DNA of 64,000 nucleotides from Cryobacterium sp. GrIS_2_6 (lineage in GTDB: Bacteria; Actinomycetota; Actinomycetes; Actinomycetales; Microbacteriaceae): the NCBI RefSeq assembly GCF_035984545.1, contig NZ_JAXCHP010000001.1, positions 4,163,008 to 4,227,007 on the forward strand. The letters run 5' to 3'. The position numbers and the translations under genes were made by a program. The notes below the pieces were generated by a model. The model was not told the origin of the DNA and made no database searches. It worked only from the letters and a program-made list of their open reading frames with translations. Within the stretch, counting starts at the first letter, position 1. The number at the start of each line of letters is the position of its first letter. Shown piece after piece: positions 18,147 to 27,616 of this stretch.

Positions 18147-19469
18147 ATGCCAACCTCGACCGCAACACGTCCGGAAAGGCCCACCGCACTGGCGGGGACA
18201 ACCAAAGTCCGCTACGTGATAGCGATAATGCTGTTCGTTACCGTGGTTATCAACTACATGGACCGAGCGAATCTCTCCGTCGCCGCACCACTCATCTCCA
18301 AAGAATTTGGCCTGGACACAGCGCAGCAAGGACTCCTGCTATCTGCATTCGGCTGGACCTATGCCGCGCTTCAGCTCCCTGGTGGCTGGCTCGTAGATCG
18401 CGTCCATCCGCGCCTGCTGTACCCGGCGTGTTTGGTGCTCTGGTCAGCTGCAACGATCTTCATGGGCATTGTCGGCAGCTTCGCGGCCCTCATCGTGCTC
18501 CGGCTCGCCGTCGGTATCTTCGAGGCTCCCGCCTATCCGATCAACAACAAGGTCGTCACGAGATGGTTCCCCGAGCGGGAACGCGCCACCGCTATCGGGT
18601 TCTACACCTCGGGCCAGTTCATCGGCCTGGCTCTGCTCACACCTGTGCTGACGTGGCTCCAGTACGTGCTCAGCTGGCACTGGATCTTTGTTCTGACTGG
18701 TGCGGCGGGAGTGGTCTGGGCGCTTGTCTGGTACATCGTCTACCGCAACCCTCGTGAGTCGACGAAGGCCAACGCCCAGGAAATCGCATTCATCAAAGAA
18801 GGCGGCGGTCTCGTCGACCTGGATGCGACGCCAGCCAAAGCCCCAAGAGAACGGATTGCCTGGGCGGACATGCTTATCGTTCTCCGCCGACGCAAGCTGT
18901 GGGGCATCTACCTCGGCCAATTCTGCCTGACGTCAACCTTGTGGTTCTTCCTCACCTGGTTCCCGAGCTACCTCGTGAACTACCGCCACATGGACTACAT
19001 CAAGAGTGGATTCCTCGTCTCGCTCCCGTTCCTGGCCGCACTCGTAGGGGTGCTTCTCGGCGGGGTCCTTTCCGACAACCTCGTCAAGAGGGGATTCAAC
19101 CTCGGGCTGGCGCGCAAGCTGCCGATCATCGCTGGTCTGCTCCTTTCAATGACCATGATCGGAGCGAACTTCACGGACGACACCACTCTCGTCGTCATGT
19201 TCATGTCGCTGGCGTTCTTCGGCAATGGCCTGGCATCGATTACGTGGTCTCTGGTCTCGGCAATGGCTCCAGCCCGTCTGATGGGACTGACCGGTGGCAT
19301 GTTCAACTTCATCGGTAATCTCTCGTCAATCGCGACTCCCATCGTGATCGGCTTGCTCGTATCCAAGACCGACTTCGCCCCTGCGTTCGTCTACATGACG
19401 CTCATCACGGCTGCCGGGATCTGCTCCTACGTGTTCTTGGTTGGAAAAGTTGAACGCGTGATCGAATAG
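18147..19469 (+). CDS. dgoT: MFS transporter of the anion:cation symporter family, probable galactonate permease
   Basis: A 440-aa, 12-helix major facilitator protein. The start region INYMDRANLSVAAPLISKEF is the signature of the ACS family that includes DgoT, GudP and ExuT; LPGGWLVDR follows in loop 2-3. As the last gene of the dgo operon it most likely imports D-galactonate with protons. ATG 18147 is chosen, with GGAG at 18132-18135 as ribosome site; GTG at 18135 or 18138 is possible and would add only a few residues. No terminator hairpin is obvious in the 200 bp that follow. Confidence 0.88.
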   Translation: MPTSTATRPERPTALAGTTKVRYVIAIMLFVTVVINYMDRANLSVAAPLISKEFGLDTAQQGLLLSAFGWTYAALQLPGGWLVDRVHPRLLYPACLVLWSAATIFMGIVGSFAALIVLRLAVGIFEAPAYPINNKVVTRWFPERERATAIGFYTSGQFIGLALLTPVLTWLQYVLSWHWIFVLTGAAGVVWALVWYIVYRNPRESTKANAQEIAFIKEGGGLVDLDATPAKAPRERIAWADMLIVLRRRKLWGIYLGQFCLTSTLWFFLTWFPSYLVNYRHMDYIKSGFLVSLPFLAALVGVLLGGVLSDNLVKRGFNLGLARKLPIIAGLLLSMTMIGANFTDDTTLVVMFMSLAFFGNGLASITWSLVSAMAPARLMGLTGGMFNFIGNLSSIATPIVIGLLVSKTDFAPAFVYMTLITAAGICSYVFLVGKVERVIE

Positions 19470-19677
19470 CGTGACCGATCGAGACGTGCTTACAACCGAA
19501 ATGACATCGGGAGCACTGCACCCGAGGCGCTGGCATTGTTGCGAGAGCAGCGCACGGCGTCTCGGGTTCCGTCGTTTCGGCGACGTGCTCGGAGTTCGGT
19601 CGCCTCGAACCCCATAGTGGGGGACGAGGATGCCGGTCGCGTGCGGGTAGCGTCAGGCTACGGGGGTACGGGTGGCA

Positions 19678-20799
19678 ATGTCTGACAATGTGGACGGGCG
19701 CGTTGACTTTGCGGGCATTCAGGCTTTGTGCTCGCGCGGAGCTGGCTACTCTGTGGCGGCGAAATGCCTACAGGTCCAGGCTGCCGCTGAGGCTCTCGAT
19801 CCTTCCCTGCGGTCCTCCGCCGGGCTAACTCTGCATGCGGATGCCCGGTCCTGGTACGTCGGCGCTCTCGGCGAGATCGAGGTCGGCTTGCTTCTTGCTG
19901 CGCTAGGTCCGAAGTGGTTCATGCGGCATGCGGTGCCGATCGGTGCCGGCACCAAGGATGTGGACCACCTCGTCATCGGGCCCGGCGGAGTGTTCGCGAT
20001 CAACACGAAGTACCACGCGGGCGCATCCGTTTGGGTGGGCGACTACGTGCTTCGCGTTAACAACGCGAACACCCGCCACCTGAAGCAGGCCCAGAGCGAC
20101 ACGATCGATGTGGGCCGACGGCTGACGGCAAAGGTCGGCTTCCCCGTGCCGGTCATTTCGGTCCTGGCCATTCTTGGTGCGAGGTCGATCAGCGACAAGC
20201 GGGCCCCCGACGCGGGCATGGTTTCTGTTGTGGATGCGAAGGAACTTGTCGCCTGGCTCGTGGCCCGGCCTCAGCACTTGAGTGACAGCGAATTGGCCTT
20301 GATCGAGTTCGCAGCCGAAGAACCGGAAACCTGGCATGTCGACCCGAGAGCAGCAGACGCGCTGCGGGTGATGCCACGTTTCGAGCGACTCGTCGTTCAG
20401 GTCGGGACGCCGAGCGTTCCCACTGCGGTTCGCTCTCGAGCCAAGGCCGCGCCGACTCGAAGCACATCTCGCCCCGCGACCCATGCTCCCAACCGCGCTC
20501 CGAATCGCGCTCCCGTCCGCAGCCGCGCGACTCCGCCCCGCTCCCCGGCACGACGGAAGGGCCGACAGCGAGTGACACTGAGTGACCTCGTCAAGCTGTG
20601 GCTCGCTTGCGGACTCATCATCACAGCGATGTCGGTGCTCCAAGGCGTCGCGAACCAGCCGTGCACCTCCACGGCCGGTTGCGTGCTGCCCTCGCTGCTC
20701 GTGGCGTTCGCTCCGCTCCTGCACCTTGGAGTGGTGGGCGTGATCGTTGCGGCTCTTGTCGGGTCGATTCTCTGGTTTGTTCGACGATTCACGCACTAG
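19678..20799 (+). CDS. NERD-domain (nuclease-related) protein with C-terminal membrane segments
   Basis: The N-terminal part (about residues 55-170) is a NERD domain: GALGEIEVGLLLAALG, then DVDHLVIGPGGVFAINTKYH with the conserved D-H and N-T-K residues of this nuclease-like fold. A Pro/Arg/Ala-rich linker (about 235-300) leads to two hydrophobic C-terminal segments, so the domain is probably membrane-tethered. Its substrate is unknown. ATG 19678 is preferred over GTG 19672. A decayed copy of the 3' end of this gene lies at 57752-57876, beside another piece of the dispersed repeat, which suggests that the gene travels with that repeat. Confidence 0.8.
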   Translation: MSDNVDGRVDFAGIQALCSRGAGYSVAAKCLQVQAAAEALDPSLRSSAGLTLHADARSWYVGALGEIEVGLLLAALGPKWFMRHAVPIGAGTKDVDHLVIGPGGVFAINTKYHAGASVWVGDYVLRVNNANTRHLKQAQSDTIDVGRRLTAKVGFPVPVISVLAILGARSISDKRAPDAGMVSVVDAKELVAWLVARPQHLSDSELALIEFAAEEPETWHVDPRAADALRVMPRFERLVVQVGTPSVPTAVRSRAKAAPTRSTSRPATHAPNRAPNRAPVRSRATPPRSPARRKGRQRVTLSDLVKLWLACGLIITAMSVLQGVANQPCTSTAGCVLPSLLVAFAPLLHLGVVGVIVAALVGSILWFVRRFTH

Positions 20800-20909
20800 A
20801 CGATGTCGCGACCTGAGGTTGTGATCGCGGAGCCGCTATGTGTGTACTTCTGTGTACCTGGTAGAATTTGGGATTCTTAAATCCTGATCAAGGGCATATT
20901 TGCGTCGAA

Positions 20910-20975
20910 AGTAATATCGCTTTCGGTTGTGTCCTAAGGAAACGGTTGGGGGTCCGAATCCCTCCAGGGGCACAC
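20910..20975 (+). repeat. tRNA 3'-half-like repeat, copy B
   Basis: GTGTCCTAAGG (variable arm), a GGGGG-TCCGAAT-CCCTC T-arm and GGGGCAC (acceptor strand) look like the 3' half of a tRNA, most likely tRNA-Leu; no 5' half is present. A near-identical copy lies at 28462-28526. Such tRNA 3'-end copies are the usual cores of integrative-element attachment sites. Confidence 0.65.
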
Positions 20976-21262
20976 TTTTTTGGGCCGAAACAAGCCTTAT
21001 CGGCGTTTTTGGTTACTTTGACAGTTGATATGGACCGTTTTTCTTCCTGGGCATGGGTGTATCCGTGTGTGTACCAAGCAGGGAATGGTTTGCGCCGGGT
21101 CAGAAAGCCCGTACGTCTGGGAATCCCCGCATTGCCGGAGGATCCAGTCGCCCGTCGCGATGGTCAACCCCACGGGGCCCTATCACGAGAGATCTCTCAA
21201 AGGTCGCCTTGAGGCTCTCGTCGCCGCTACCCGGAAGCAGAGCCTCCGCAGAGTTCTTCGAT
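20976..21262. repeat. Dispersed repeat, copy B (noncoding part)
   Basis: This follows the tRNA-like segment and is colinear with copy C at 28527-28795: a TTTTTTGGGCCGAAAC block, GTGTGTACC, GGGAATGGTTTG, CCCCGCATTGCCG, GGATCCAG and CGCCTTGAGGCTCTCGT. Open frames within it are short and not conserved between copies. Confidence 0.75.
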
Positions 21263-21690
21263 AATTGAGGCGTAGCGAGGCTGAGCATCGTTCTTAGATG
21301 ACGTATCCGAGGTGCTCGTTCATGCGGATGCTGCCGGCGTTGGACTGAGCGCCGCCCTTGCCGAAGATCCTGATGCCGTCGGCGGGTAGAGAGTTGATTG
21401 ACGCGGCCTTGACGGCGACGGCGAGCCCTCTGCGCCTGAAGGAAGGGTGGACGGACGTGCATTCAGTTTCCGCGCGCACCAAGGTCACGCCGATGACGCT
21501 GACGGCGACGAGCTGCCCGGAATTGATGTCGCCGAAGAAGTGGTGGCCGGACCGCCAGAGTTCGAGCATGTCGGATTCGTCGCGGTTCGGCACTGCTCGG
21601 GTCGGTCGGAATGGCGACACCCCGCGCATGTACTCGGCACCCATACCGTGCCGCCCTGAGAACCGAAGGTGTCTTCGACCTCAACTATCT
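21263..21690 (-). pseudogene. GNAT-type acetyltransferase remnant in repeat copy B
   Basis: The reverse strand encodes LWRSGHHFFGDINSGQLVAV, then SVHPSFRRRGLAVAVKAASI and MNEHLGYVI, which fit the central and acetyl-CoA-binding parts of a GNAT fold. The frame ends at a TAA (about 21298) exactly where copy C reads on as EGRWLNLALPQ, and upstream coding text (EIVEVEDTFGSQGGTVWV) is in another frame. The gene therefore carries a nonsense change and frameshifts. The substrate is unknown. Confidence 0.6.
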
Positions 21691-22028
21691 CTGCCAACAA
21701 CGAGGTCTACGACAACGCCTTTGGGGAGGAAGACGGTGTCGCTTGCCCTGAGGTACTCGTCCGAGACGGTTCGATTCTGTGAGTCTTCTTATCGACGCTG
21801 GATACGACCGCGGTGGGCGGTCAATCGAACTTACTTTGATGGACAACAGTTAGTAGCCGGCGATGAGGCAGGACCGCCCGCGCTCGGGCCTTTGGGCCCA
21901 GCAAATCGTCAAATCCCGGCGGGAGAGTTCTGTAGTAACCGCGCGTTGTGCTGAGCCGACAACGGTGCCAATCTTGATGAATGCAGTTCCCGGGCATTCC
22001 GGGAGGAACCACCGTTTGGGGAGCACCG

Positions 22029-22343
22029 ATGACCGATTCGTCCGATGAAGAGCTCGCACTAGCCCAATGGAGTCGCCGTCTCACTCAGGCGCTGCAGATC
22101 CTGGACCTGGAAGTCGATACCCAGGTGATCCTGCAGTTGGCCGAGGAATCCACGTCGGTGAGTCCCTCCGCCGGGCCCATCAGCGCCTTTGTCGTGGGCT
22201 TCGCAGCCGGACAGGCAACCAACAGCGGCAAGAGGGACGTTCAGTCCGCCGTCGACACGGCGGTACAGAAGGCCCGTGGCCTGGTCAGCGGCGGTACTCA
22301 GGACGGTCCCGACAGTAAGGGCTGGGTCGACTCAGCCCAATAA
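22029..22343 (+). CDS. DUF6457 domain protein
   Basis: A 104-aa helical protein from ATG 22029, preceded by GGGGAG; an in-frame start at 21981 would add unconserved residues. The pattern LAQWSRRLTQAL...VILQLAEE...AGPISAFVVGFAAG matches DUF6457, a small actinobacterial family I associate with molybdenum-cofactor genes, sometimes attached to MobA. The molybdoenzyme at 23161 fits that association. A paralogue lies at 55830 beside narK, also in a molybdoenzyme context. The biochemical role is unknown. Confidence 0.7.
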   Translation: MTDSSDEELALAQWSRRLTQALQILDLEVDTQVILQLAEESTSVSPSAGPISAFVVGFAAGQATNSGKRDVQSAVDTAVQKARGLVSGGTQDGPDSKGWVDSAQ

Positions 22344-22423
22344 GAACGCTGGGCGCCGCGAGGGCATGGGGAGTTCGCGAAGTCCGGTTTCACGGCAGAT
22401 CTGCCCACCTGTGCCGGCGTTGG

Positions 22424-23056
22424 TCATGCACGGTCGTTGTTCGGTTCCCAATCGTTTTGTGTACGTATTCTCGCAGCTTGATGCGGGCGTCTAGCGCCAA
22501 GGGCCATCTCGTTGGCGAGAGTATGACGAAATCGAGCGAGAAATCCGCGTACTGCTGGTACTGGAACTCCGAGTTTGCCTGCGATCACCGAGTAACTCAA
22601 GCCCGAGCACCCACGCATCAGCCACGCGCGCCGCCGATCGGCAGGCAGGCTGGCCAGCACCTTCGACAGTGCATCGCGTTGCCGGAGCAGTTCTGTAACC
22701 TGAAAAGGCCCGTTGCGGAGGACCTCTGGTGTGTTGTCATCAAGCGGGATGGCAGACGAAAGCCGCATCCGCACCCGATCCATACTCTTGTTCCGCCCGA
22801 CCCGCATCAACCAGGACTTCACGCACTGGCCGTCATGCAACGTCGATAATTTTTGCCAAGCGATAATGCACGACTCCTGCACGACGTCGTCTTCAGTGCT
22901 GGAGCCGAGTAGCCGCAGAGCGTAAGAGCGCATCAGAGGTCGATGCCGGCGCAGAAGGATCGCAAAGGCAGGCTCGCTTCCCGCGACGGCGTAGTTGACA
23001 AGAACATCATCAGTGTTGTTCTCAAATTGCAGCGTACAAACGTCGTGGCGTGACAT
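22424..23056 (-). CDS. ECF-type RNA polymerase sigma factor
   Basis: A sigma-70 family protein of about 210 aa. Region 2 is seen in FAILLRRHRPLMRSYALRLL with EDDVVQESCIIAWQKL, and region 4 in LASLPADRRRAWLMRGCSGL followed by SYSVIAGKLGVPVPAVRGFL. ATG 23056 gives a normal N-terminus; upstream in-frame starts to 23125 are possible. No anti-sigma gene is adjacent. It lies just downstream of the molybdoenzyme gene on the same strand, with a 104-bp gap, and may belong to that unit. Its targets cannot be read from the sequence. Confidence 0.8.
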   Translation of the reverse strand: MSRHDVCTLQFENNTDDVLVNYAVAGSEPAFAILLRRHRPLMRSYALRLLGSSTEDDVVQESCIIAWQKLSTLHDGQCVKSWLMRVGRNKSMDRVRMRLSSAIPLDDNTPEVLRNGPFQVTELLRQRDALSKVLASLPADRRRAWLMRGCSGLSYSVIAGKLGVPVPAVRGFLARFRHTLANEMALGARRPHQAARIRTQNDWEPNNDRA

Positions 23057-23160
23057 CACGTCAGCGCGGGCCGGGCCGCCCGTGGCAGAGTGCGACAACA
23101 AAACGCTGCCAGCGTGAAACCACACAATATGGGAGTTCGAATTTCAGGAACTCCCTGACG

Positions 23161-25518
23161 TTACGCCGGAGCGGCGGCGGCGGCCCCGGACGTTGCCGCC
23201 GCACCAGCCGTTTCAGTCTCGGCGGACCGGGGCAGCCGCAGACGAACGATGACGGCCTTCGAGACTGGCGTGTTGCTGCCATCCGCCACGTGATCGAGCG
23301 GCACGAGGACATTTGCCTCCGGATAGTAGGCAGCGGCGCAACCGCGCGGTGTGGGGTAGGAGACCACGCGGTAATCGCGGAGTACCCGCTCCTTGCCGTC
23401 CTCGTACTCCCCATAGACATCCACCGGTTGACCGTCGGCCAAACCTAGTTCGGTGATGTCCTCGGCGTTGACCATGATGACGTGACGGCCTTTCTTGATT
23501 CCCCGGTATCGATCGTTGAAGCCGTAGATGGTCGTATTGAACTGATCATGCGAGCGCAGGGTCTGCAGGATCAGCGTCCCGGTAGGGCGTTCCACCGCCT
23601 CAAGGTCGTTCGCCGTCAAAACTGCCTTGCCGGTCGGCGTATGGAAGGTGCGTGAGTCCCGAGGGCCGTTCTCCAGAATGAAGCCGCCGTCCTGACGGAT
23701 CCGCTCGTTGTAGTTCTCACACCCTGCCACCACCCGGGAAATATGGTCACGGATCAAGTCGTAGTTCTTTTCAAAGCCGTCCCAGTCGGCGTTGATCTTG
23801 TTCCCGAGAGTCGCCTTGGCCAGCCGCGAGATAATCGACACTTCGGACAGAAGCGTGTGGGCTACCGGTTCGACCCTGCCCCAGGATGCGTGCACGGCGC
23901 ACACGGTGTCCTCAACTGAGACAAACTGCTTGCCGGTCTCCTGTATGTCAATCTCAGTGCGACCCATGGTGGGCAGGATGAGCGCTTCTTTCCCGGTGGA
24001 GATGTGGGACCGGTTGAGCTTGATGGAGATCTGGGCAGTGAAGTCGGTCCGTTCCATCGCCGCTTCCGCTGCGTCTGTGTCGGAGATCGCCGCCACGAGG
24101 TTTCCCCCGAGGGCCAGGAAGAACTTGATCTTTCCTTCCTGCATCCGGCGGATCGTTTCGACGGCGTCGGCACCATGCTCCCGCGGAGGTTCGAAGTCGA
24201 ACTCCTTCCCGAGGGCGTTCAGGAATGCCGGCGGCATCTGCTCCCAGATGCCCATGGTGCGGTCGCCCTGCACGTTGCTGTGGCCGCGGATCGGGGAGGC
24301 GCCGGCTCCGGGCTTGCCGATGTTGCCCCGCAGCAGCAGGAGGTTGATGATCTCCTTAATGGTGGCGACCCCCTTCTTCTGCTGCGTGATGCCCATTGCC
24401 CACGTGATGATGACCCTGTCCGCTTTCAGGTACCGCTCGGCTAGCTCGTCGATCTCCTCGATCCGCAAGCCGGTCGCTTCGAGCACCTCCTGCTCGTCGA
24501 GTTGAGCTAGGTGCTCCTTCAGCTCCTCAAGGCCTTCGCAGTGCTCCGCCAGGAACTTGTGGTCAAGAACAGTGCCGGGGTTCCTGGCCTCGGCGTCGAG
24601 CACCCGCTTGGAAACCGCCTGCAGCAAGGCCATGTCCCCGCCCAGCCGGATCTGCAGGAACTGGTCGGCCAACTCGGTGCCCTTTCCTGCCACGCCGCGA
24701 AGCTTTTGCGGGTTCTTGTACCGCTTGAGCCCCGCCTCCGGCAGTGGATTGACAGCGACCAAGGAGCCGCCGTTGCGCTTGCACGCCTCCAGCTCGTTGA
24801 GCATGCGGGGATGATTCGTGCCGGGGTTCTGCCCCATCAAAATGATCAGGTCCGCCGCCGCGTAATCGTCGAAGGTGACCGTTGCCTTGCCGACGCCGAT
24901 GGTCTGGCCCATCGCCCAGCCCGAGGACTCGTGGCACATGTTCGAACAGTCCGGCAAGTTATTAGTGCCATAGCCGCGCACGAACAACTGGTACAGGAAC
25001 GCCGCCTCATTGGATGTGCGGCCGCTGGTGTAGAAGGCCGCTTGATCCGGAGAGCCCAAGGCGTTTAGCCTCGTGGCGACCAGTTCGATGGCCTCGTCCC
25101 AGGTGATGGGGTGGTAGTAATCCTCGTCGGCGGGCTTGTAGACGGGCTCGGTCAGCCGGCCCTGCATGCCCAGCCAGTACTCGCTGCGTGCCCGCAGGTC
25201 GCTCACGGAATGCTCCGCCCAGAATTCAGAGCCGATGACGATGGGAGTCGCCTCCCAGGTGACGGCCTTGGCGCCCTCCTCGCAAAATTCAAACGCTTTG
25301 CGGTGGTGCGGGTCAGGCCAGGCGCAACTGGGGCAGTCGAAGCCGTCTTTCTGGTTCATGGCGAGCACCGTTTCGCGGGTGCGGTTGACACCCATGTGCT
25401 CGATCGCCGGCACCATGGAGTGCATTACGCCCGGGATTCCCGCGGCCCACTCCTCGGGTTCGCTGACCTCGAGTTCGCGCTCATCGGCTTCCTCGACCTT
25501 CGGATTCTTCCTCGCCAT
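23161..25518 (-). CDS. FdhF/YdeP-family molybdopterin oxidoreductase
   Basis: A 785-aa molybdopterin-bis-guanine-dinucleotide enzyme of the YdeP-like branch of the formate dehydrogenase alpha family. An N-terminal CPSCAWPDP motif is followed by YHPITWDEAIELVA, CSNMCHESSGWAMGQ (the cysteine at the molybdenum-ligand position), LIILMGQNPGTNHPRML and a C-terminal MGD-binding domain with LRSHDQFNTTIYGF and GCAAAYYPEAN. ATG 25518 is chosen because GAGGGG precedes it by about eight bases and MARKNPK is a plausible beginning; the frame stays open to 25986 but the extra text is not of this family. Family members may act on formate or in acid or redox stress, and the substrate here is unknown. No fdhD is in the window. 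Confidence 0.85.
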   Translation of the reverse strand: MARKNPKVEEADERELEVSEPEEWAAGIPGVMHSMVPAIEHMGVNRTRETVLAMNQKDGFDCPSCAWPDPHHRKAFEFCEEGAKAVTWEATPIVIGSEFWAEHSVSDLRARSEYWLGMQGRLTEPVYKPADEDYYHPITWDEAIELVATRLNALGSPDQAAFYTSGRTSNEAAFLYQLFVRGYGTNNLPDCSNMCHESSGWAMGQTIGVGKATVTFDDYAAADLIILMGQNPGTNHPRMLNELEACKRNGGSLVAVNPLPEAGLKRYKNPQKLRGVAGKGTELADQFLQIRLGGDMALLQAVSKRVLDAEARNPGTVLDHKFLAEHCEGLEELKEHLAQLDEQEVLEATGLRIEEIDELAERYLKADRVIITWAMGITQQKKGVATIKEIINLLLLRGNIGKPGAGASPIRGHSNVQGDRTMGIWEQMPPAFLNALGKEFDFEPPREHGADAVETIRRMQEGKIKFFLALGGNLVAAISDTDAAEAAMERTDFTAQISIKLNRSHISTGKEALILPTMGRTEIDIQETGKQFVSVEDTVCAVHASWGRVEPVAHTLLSEVSIISRLAKATLGNKINADWDGFEKNYDLIRDHISRVVAGCENYNERIRQDGGFILENGPRDSRTFHTPTGKAVLTANDLEAVERPTGTLILQTLRSHDQFNTTIYGFNDRYRGIKKGRHVIMVNAEDITELGLADGQPVDVYGEYEDGKERVLRDYRVVSYPTPRGCAAAYYPEANVLVPLDHVADGSNTPVSKAVIVRLRLPRSAETETAGAAATSGAAAAAPA

Positions 25519-25989
25519 GGCCATGCCCCTCAGATCCAGTATCGCCGCGGGCGCCCCAGATGGGGTGCCGCACCTTTGGATCAACAGTAAACGCCTCACG
25601 AGGGTTACCGGAAGAAGAAAGTGGTCGCGGGCCGGGAACGGTCGTGCGACTGCAGCGCCCGGCGCGGGCACCGCGAAGCTGCTGTAGGTGCTGGTGATCA
25701 CGGCGGCGCACTGCGAGTAGGTCTCGGTCTGCCAGACCGGCTCGAGCATCCCCGGCATAAGGTCGCCGCGGCGGATGTTCTTCCAAACGGTGATGCCGCC
25801 GTAGAAGTCGTAAGGCACGTCGGCGGTCTCATCGATGGTCGGTTCGACCTCCCCCGGGGTCGGCTGCGGAGAGAAGCTGTTCGCGGCCCCAACCGGAGAC
25901 CGACGTCCCTGGTCACCACTCGCACGAGAGGCCAACCCGTTGATATCGACACCCGCAGAACCGTTCCCCCGCATCGCCGTGCGCATCTC

Positions 25990-26255
25990 GCGGCGGCCCG
26001 ATTATCTGCGAGAGCACCACGCGGCGCCCTCCCTTCTGATTGGGCACTCGCTGGGCGGCGCCGCGGTGCTCGCCGTCACCGACCGCATCCCCAAGGTGTG
26101 CGACGTCGCGACAATCGGTGCGCCAGCCGATCCGGAACACCTCGCCCATCTGCGAGGTGAGAGCCGAGCCGAGCGTCAGCGGTTACGAGAAATCGCCGCC
26201 ACATGCCCCGTGCACCGTACCTTGCAATCCGAAATCGTCATCGACACGACCGTCT
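25990..26255 (+). pseudogene. Internally deleted alpha/beta hydrolase-OsmC fusion remnant
   Basis: The frame reads [20 protein letters not shown], with the GHSLGG nucleophile elbow, then [15 protein letters not shown]. It then jumps to [19 protein letters not shown], which is the extreme C-terminus of the OsmC domain in two-domain hydrolase/OsmC proteins. The roughly 250 residues normally between these points are missing, and the hydrolase N-terminus is absent. It is a deletion remnant whose frame happens to stay open. Confidence 0.6.
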
Positions 26256-26557
26256 CCGACGACGGTGGCGATCCAACAGCGACAAGGGATGAGCTGGATG
26301 TCGGTGACATATCGGCCTCGTCCGGAATACGGTCTGGTGGTGCCCATCTTCAGCGAGATCGTTTCCGGCTCCGTGGCCACGGGAGGGTCCGGGCGGCTCA
26401 CCCTGTCGATGCCGGACACGATCACCGACGGCAGCTTGGCGAAATTGAGCCCGCCACACGAGAGTTCCTGATTGCAGGTGCCGATGCTGCCGCGCGCCAG
26501 CGGGAACAACCGGACAACGGCATCTGTGAAGTCCGCGGCGAGCCGCGGCACTTCCTC

Positions 26558-26723
26558 TCTTCGAAGCTGATGTGCTGGGTCGCGCTCGACCGCGCGATCA
26601 GCATGGCTGAGCAGTTGCACGCCGCCCACGCCGTTGACGAGTGGTCGTCGACGGCCGCCAAAATCCGCGCCGCCATCCTCACGCGGGGGTGGAATGAGGA
26701 GGCTGGTGCGTTCACGCAGTGTA
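26558..26723 (+). pseudogene. Glycoside hydrolase family 15 fragment
   Basis: [20 protein letters not shown] and [19 protein letters not shown] are signature blocks of the GH15 glucoamylase/trehalase catalytic domain, here within about 55 codons. No other part of the roughly 600-aa enzyme is present. It lies in the same debris region as the hydrolase-OsmC remnant, and the open frame that joins them is accidental. Confidence 0.6.
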
Positions 26724-26754
26724 GGGTGCCTGACCGTGCCGGTGGCGCGACCGC

Positions 26755-27582
26755 TTAGATGCTGCGGTGGTCGCGTACGGCGAGTTCGAGGGCCTCGAGG
26801 TTGGGTTCGAGGGCCGCATCCACCGCCAGGGGGTCAGTGATGTTCAGTTGCTGCATCGCACGGCGGCTTTCCGGTGCGGTGTTGATCTCATGCGCGCCGG
26901 CCTCCAGCGCGGCAATGAGCTCGGTGATGACGTCAGCCAGGCTGCTTCGTCCCCACCCGAGATCGGAACCGGCGTTCTGTGAGGTCATCATGGCCGTGTC
27001 GGTCGCTCCGGGATAGACGGTCGCAACATGCACTCCCGTTCCGATCAACTCGCGGCGAAGCGATTCTCCGAACTGCGAAATGCCCGATTTCGTTGCCGCA
27101 TAGACCGCATAGAAGGGCATGCCGACGAGCGCAATCCCGCTGGAAACGTTTAGGAGGATGCTGCCGCGTTCCTTCCCGCTCTGCCGAAGCCTGGGCAGCA
27201 GGGTCTTGGTCAGCAGGATTGGGGCGGTGAGATTCAGACCGATCATCGAGTGGACATCCGCATCGGCGGTGAGGTCGAGCCTGCCCGCGCGCACGTTGCC
27301 GGCGTTGTTGACGAGGAGATCGAGGCTGCTCCAGGACGCAACCGCGTGCGCGATCCGCTCCACGGCGCCGAGCTGGGTCAGGTCTTCGACCAGGATCTCG
27401 GTCGTTCCGCCCAGGGAAGCCACGAGCCGGGCGGTTTCGGTGAGCGTGGACAGCTGCCGGCCGACCAGTAGCAGGTGACCTCCGCGTTGACCGAATTCGA
27501 GGGCGAGCGCTCGACCGATGCCCTGTCCGGCACCCGTGACGATTCCGCGGCGATTGATGAGATCCAGGTGATTCAATTCCAT
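26755..27582 (-). CDS. Short-chain dehydrogenase/reductase
   Basis: A classical SDR oxidoreductase of 275 aa. The cofactor motif TGAGQGIG, the NNAG motif ([10 protein letters not shown]), catalytic Ser in NVSSGI and YxxxK in [10 protein letters not shown] are all present. The start at ATG 27582 (MELNHLDL) gives the normal N-terminus; the upstream extension is not conserved. It is followed across about 35 bp on the same strand by the haloacid dehalogenase gene's 3' end, so the two form a unit with the dehalogenase first. The substrate is unknown. Confidence 0.85.
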   Translation of the reverse strand: MELNHLDLINRRGIVTGAGQGIGRALALEFGQRGGHLLLVGRQLSTLTETARLVASLGGTTEILVEDLTQLGAVERIAHAVASWSSLDLLVNNAGNVRAGRLDLTADADVHSMIGLNLTAPILLTKTLLPRLRQSGKERGSILLNVSSGIALVGMPFYAVYAATKSGISQFGESLRRELIGTGVHVATVYPGATDTAMMTSQNAGSDLGWGRSSLADVITELIAALEAGAHEINTAPESRRAMQQLNITDPLAVDAALEPNLEALELAVRDHRSI

Positions 27583-27616
27583 GAGTGAGTTTATTTCGTT
27601 GATTCGGGCTGGATGG

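Noticed and set aside
16582..18201. 539-codon frame antisense to dgoA-dgoD
   Set aside because: It covers two enzymes with verified active-site residues, and its own translation has no recognisable domain.
20910..20975. Functional tRNA gene
   Set aside because: Only variable arm, T-arm and 3' acceptor strand are present; there is no D-arm, anticodon arm or 5' acceptor strand in the preceding 60 bp, and copy B has an altered T-loop.
25835..26758. A single 307-aa hydrolase gene
   Set aside because: Pieces of three unrelated families follow one another within the frame, which indicates fusion of debris.
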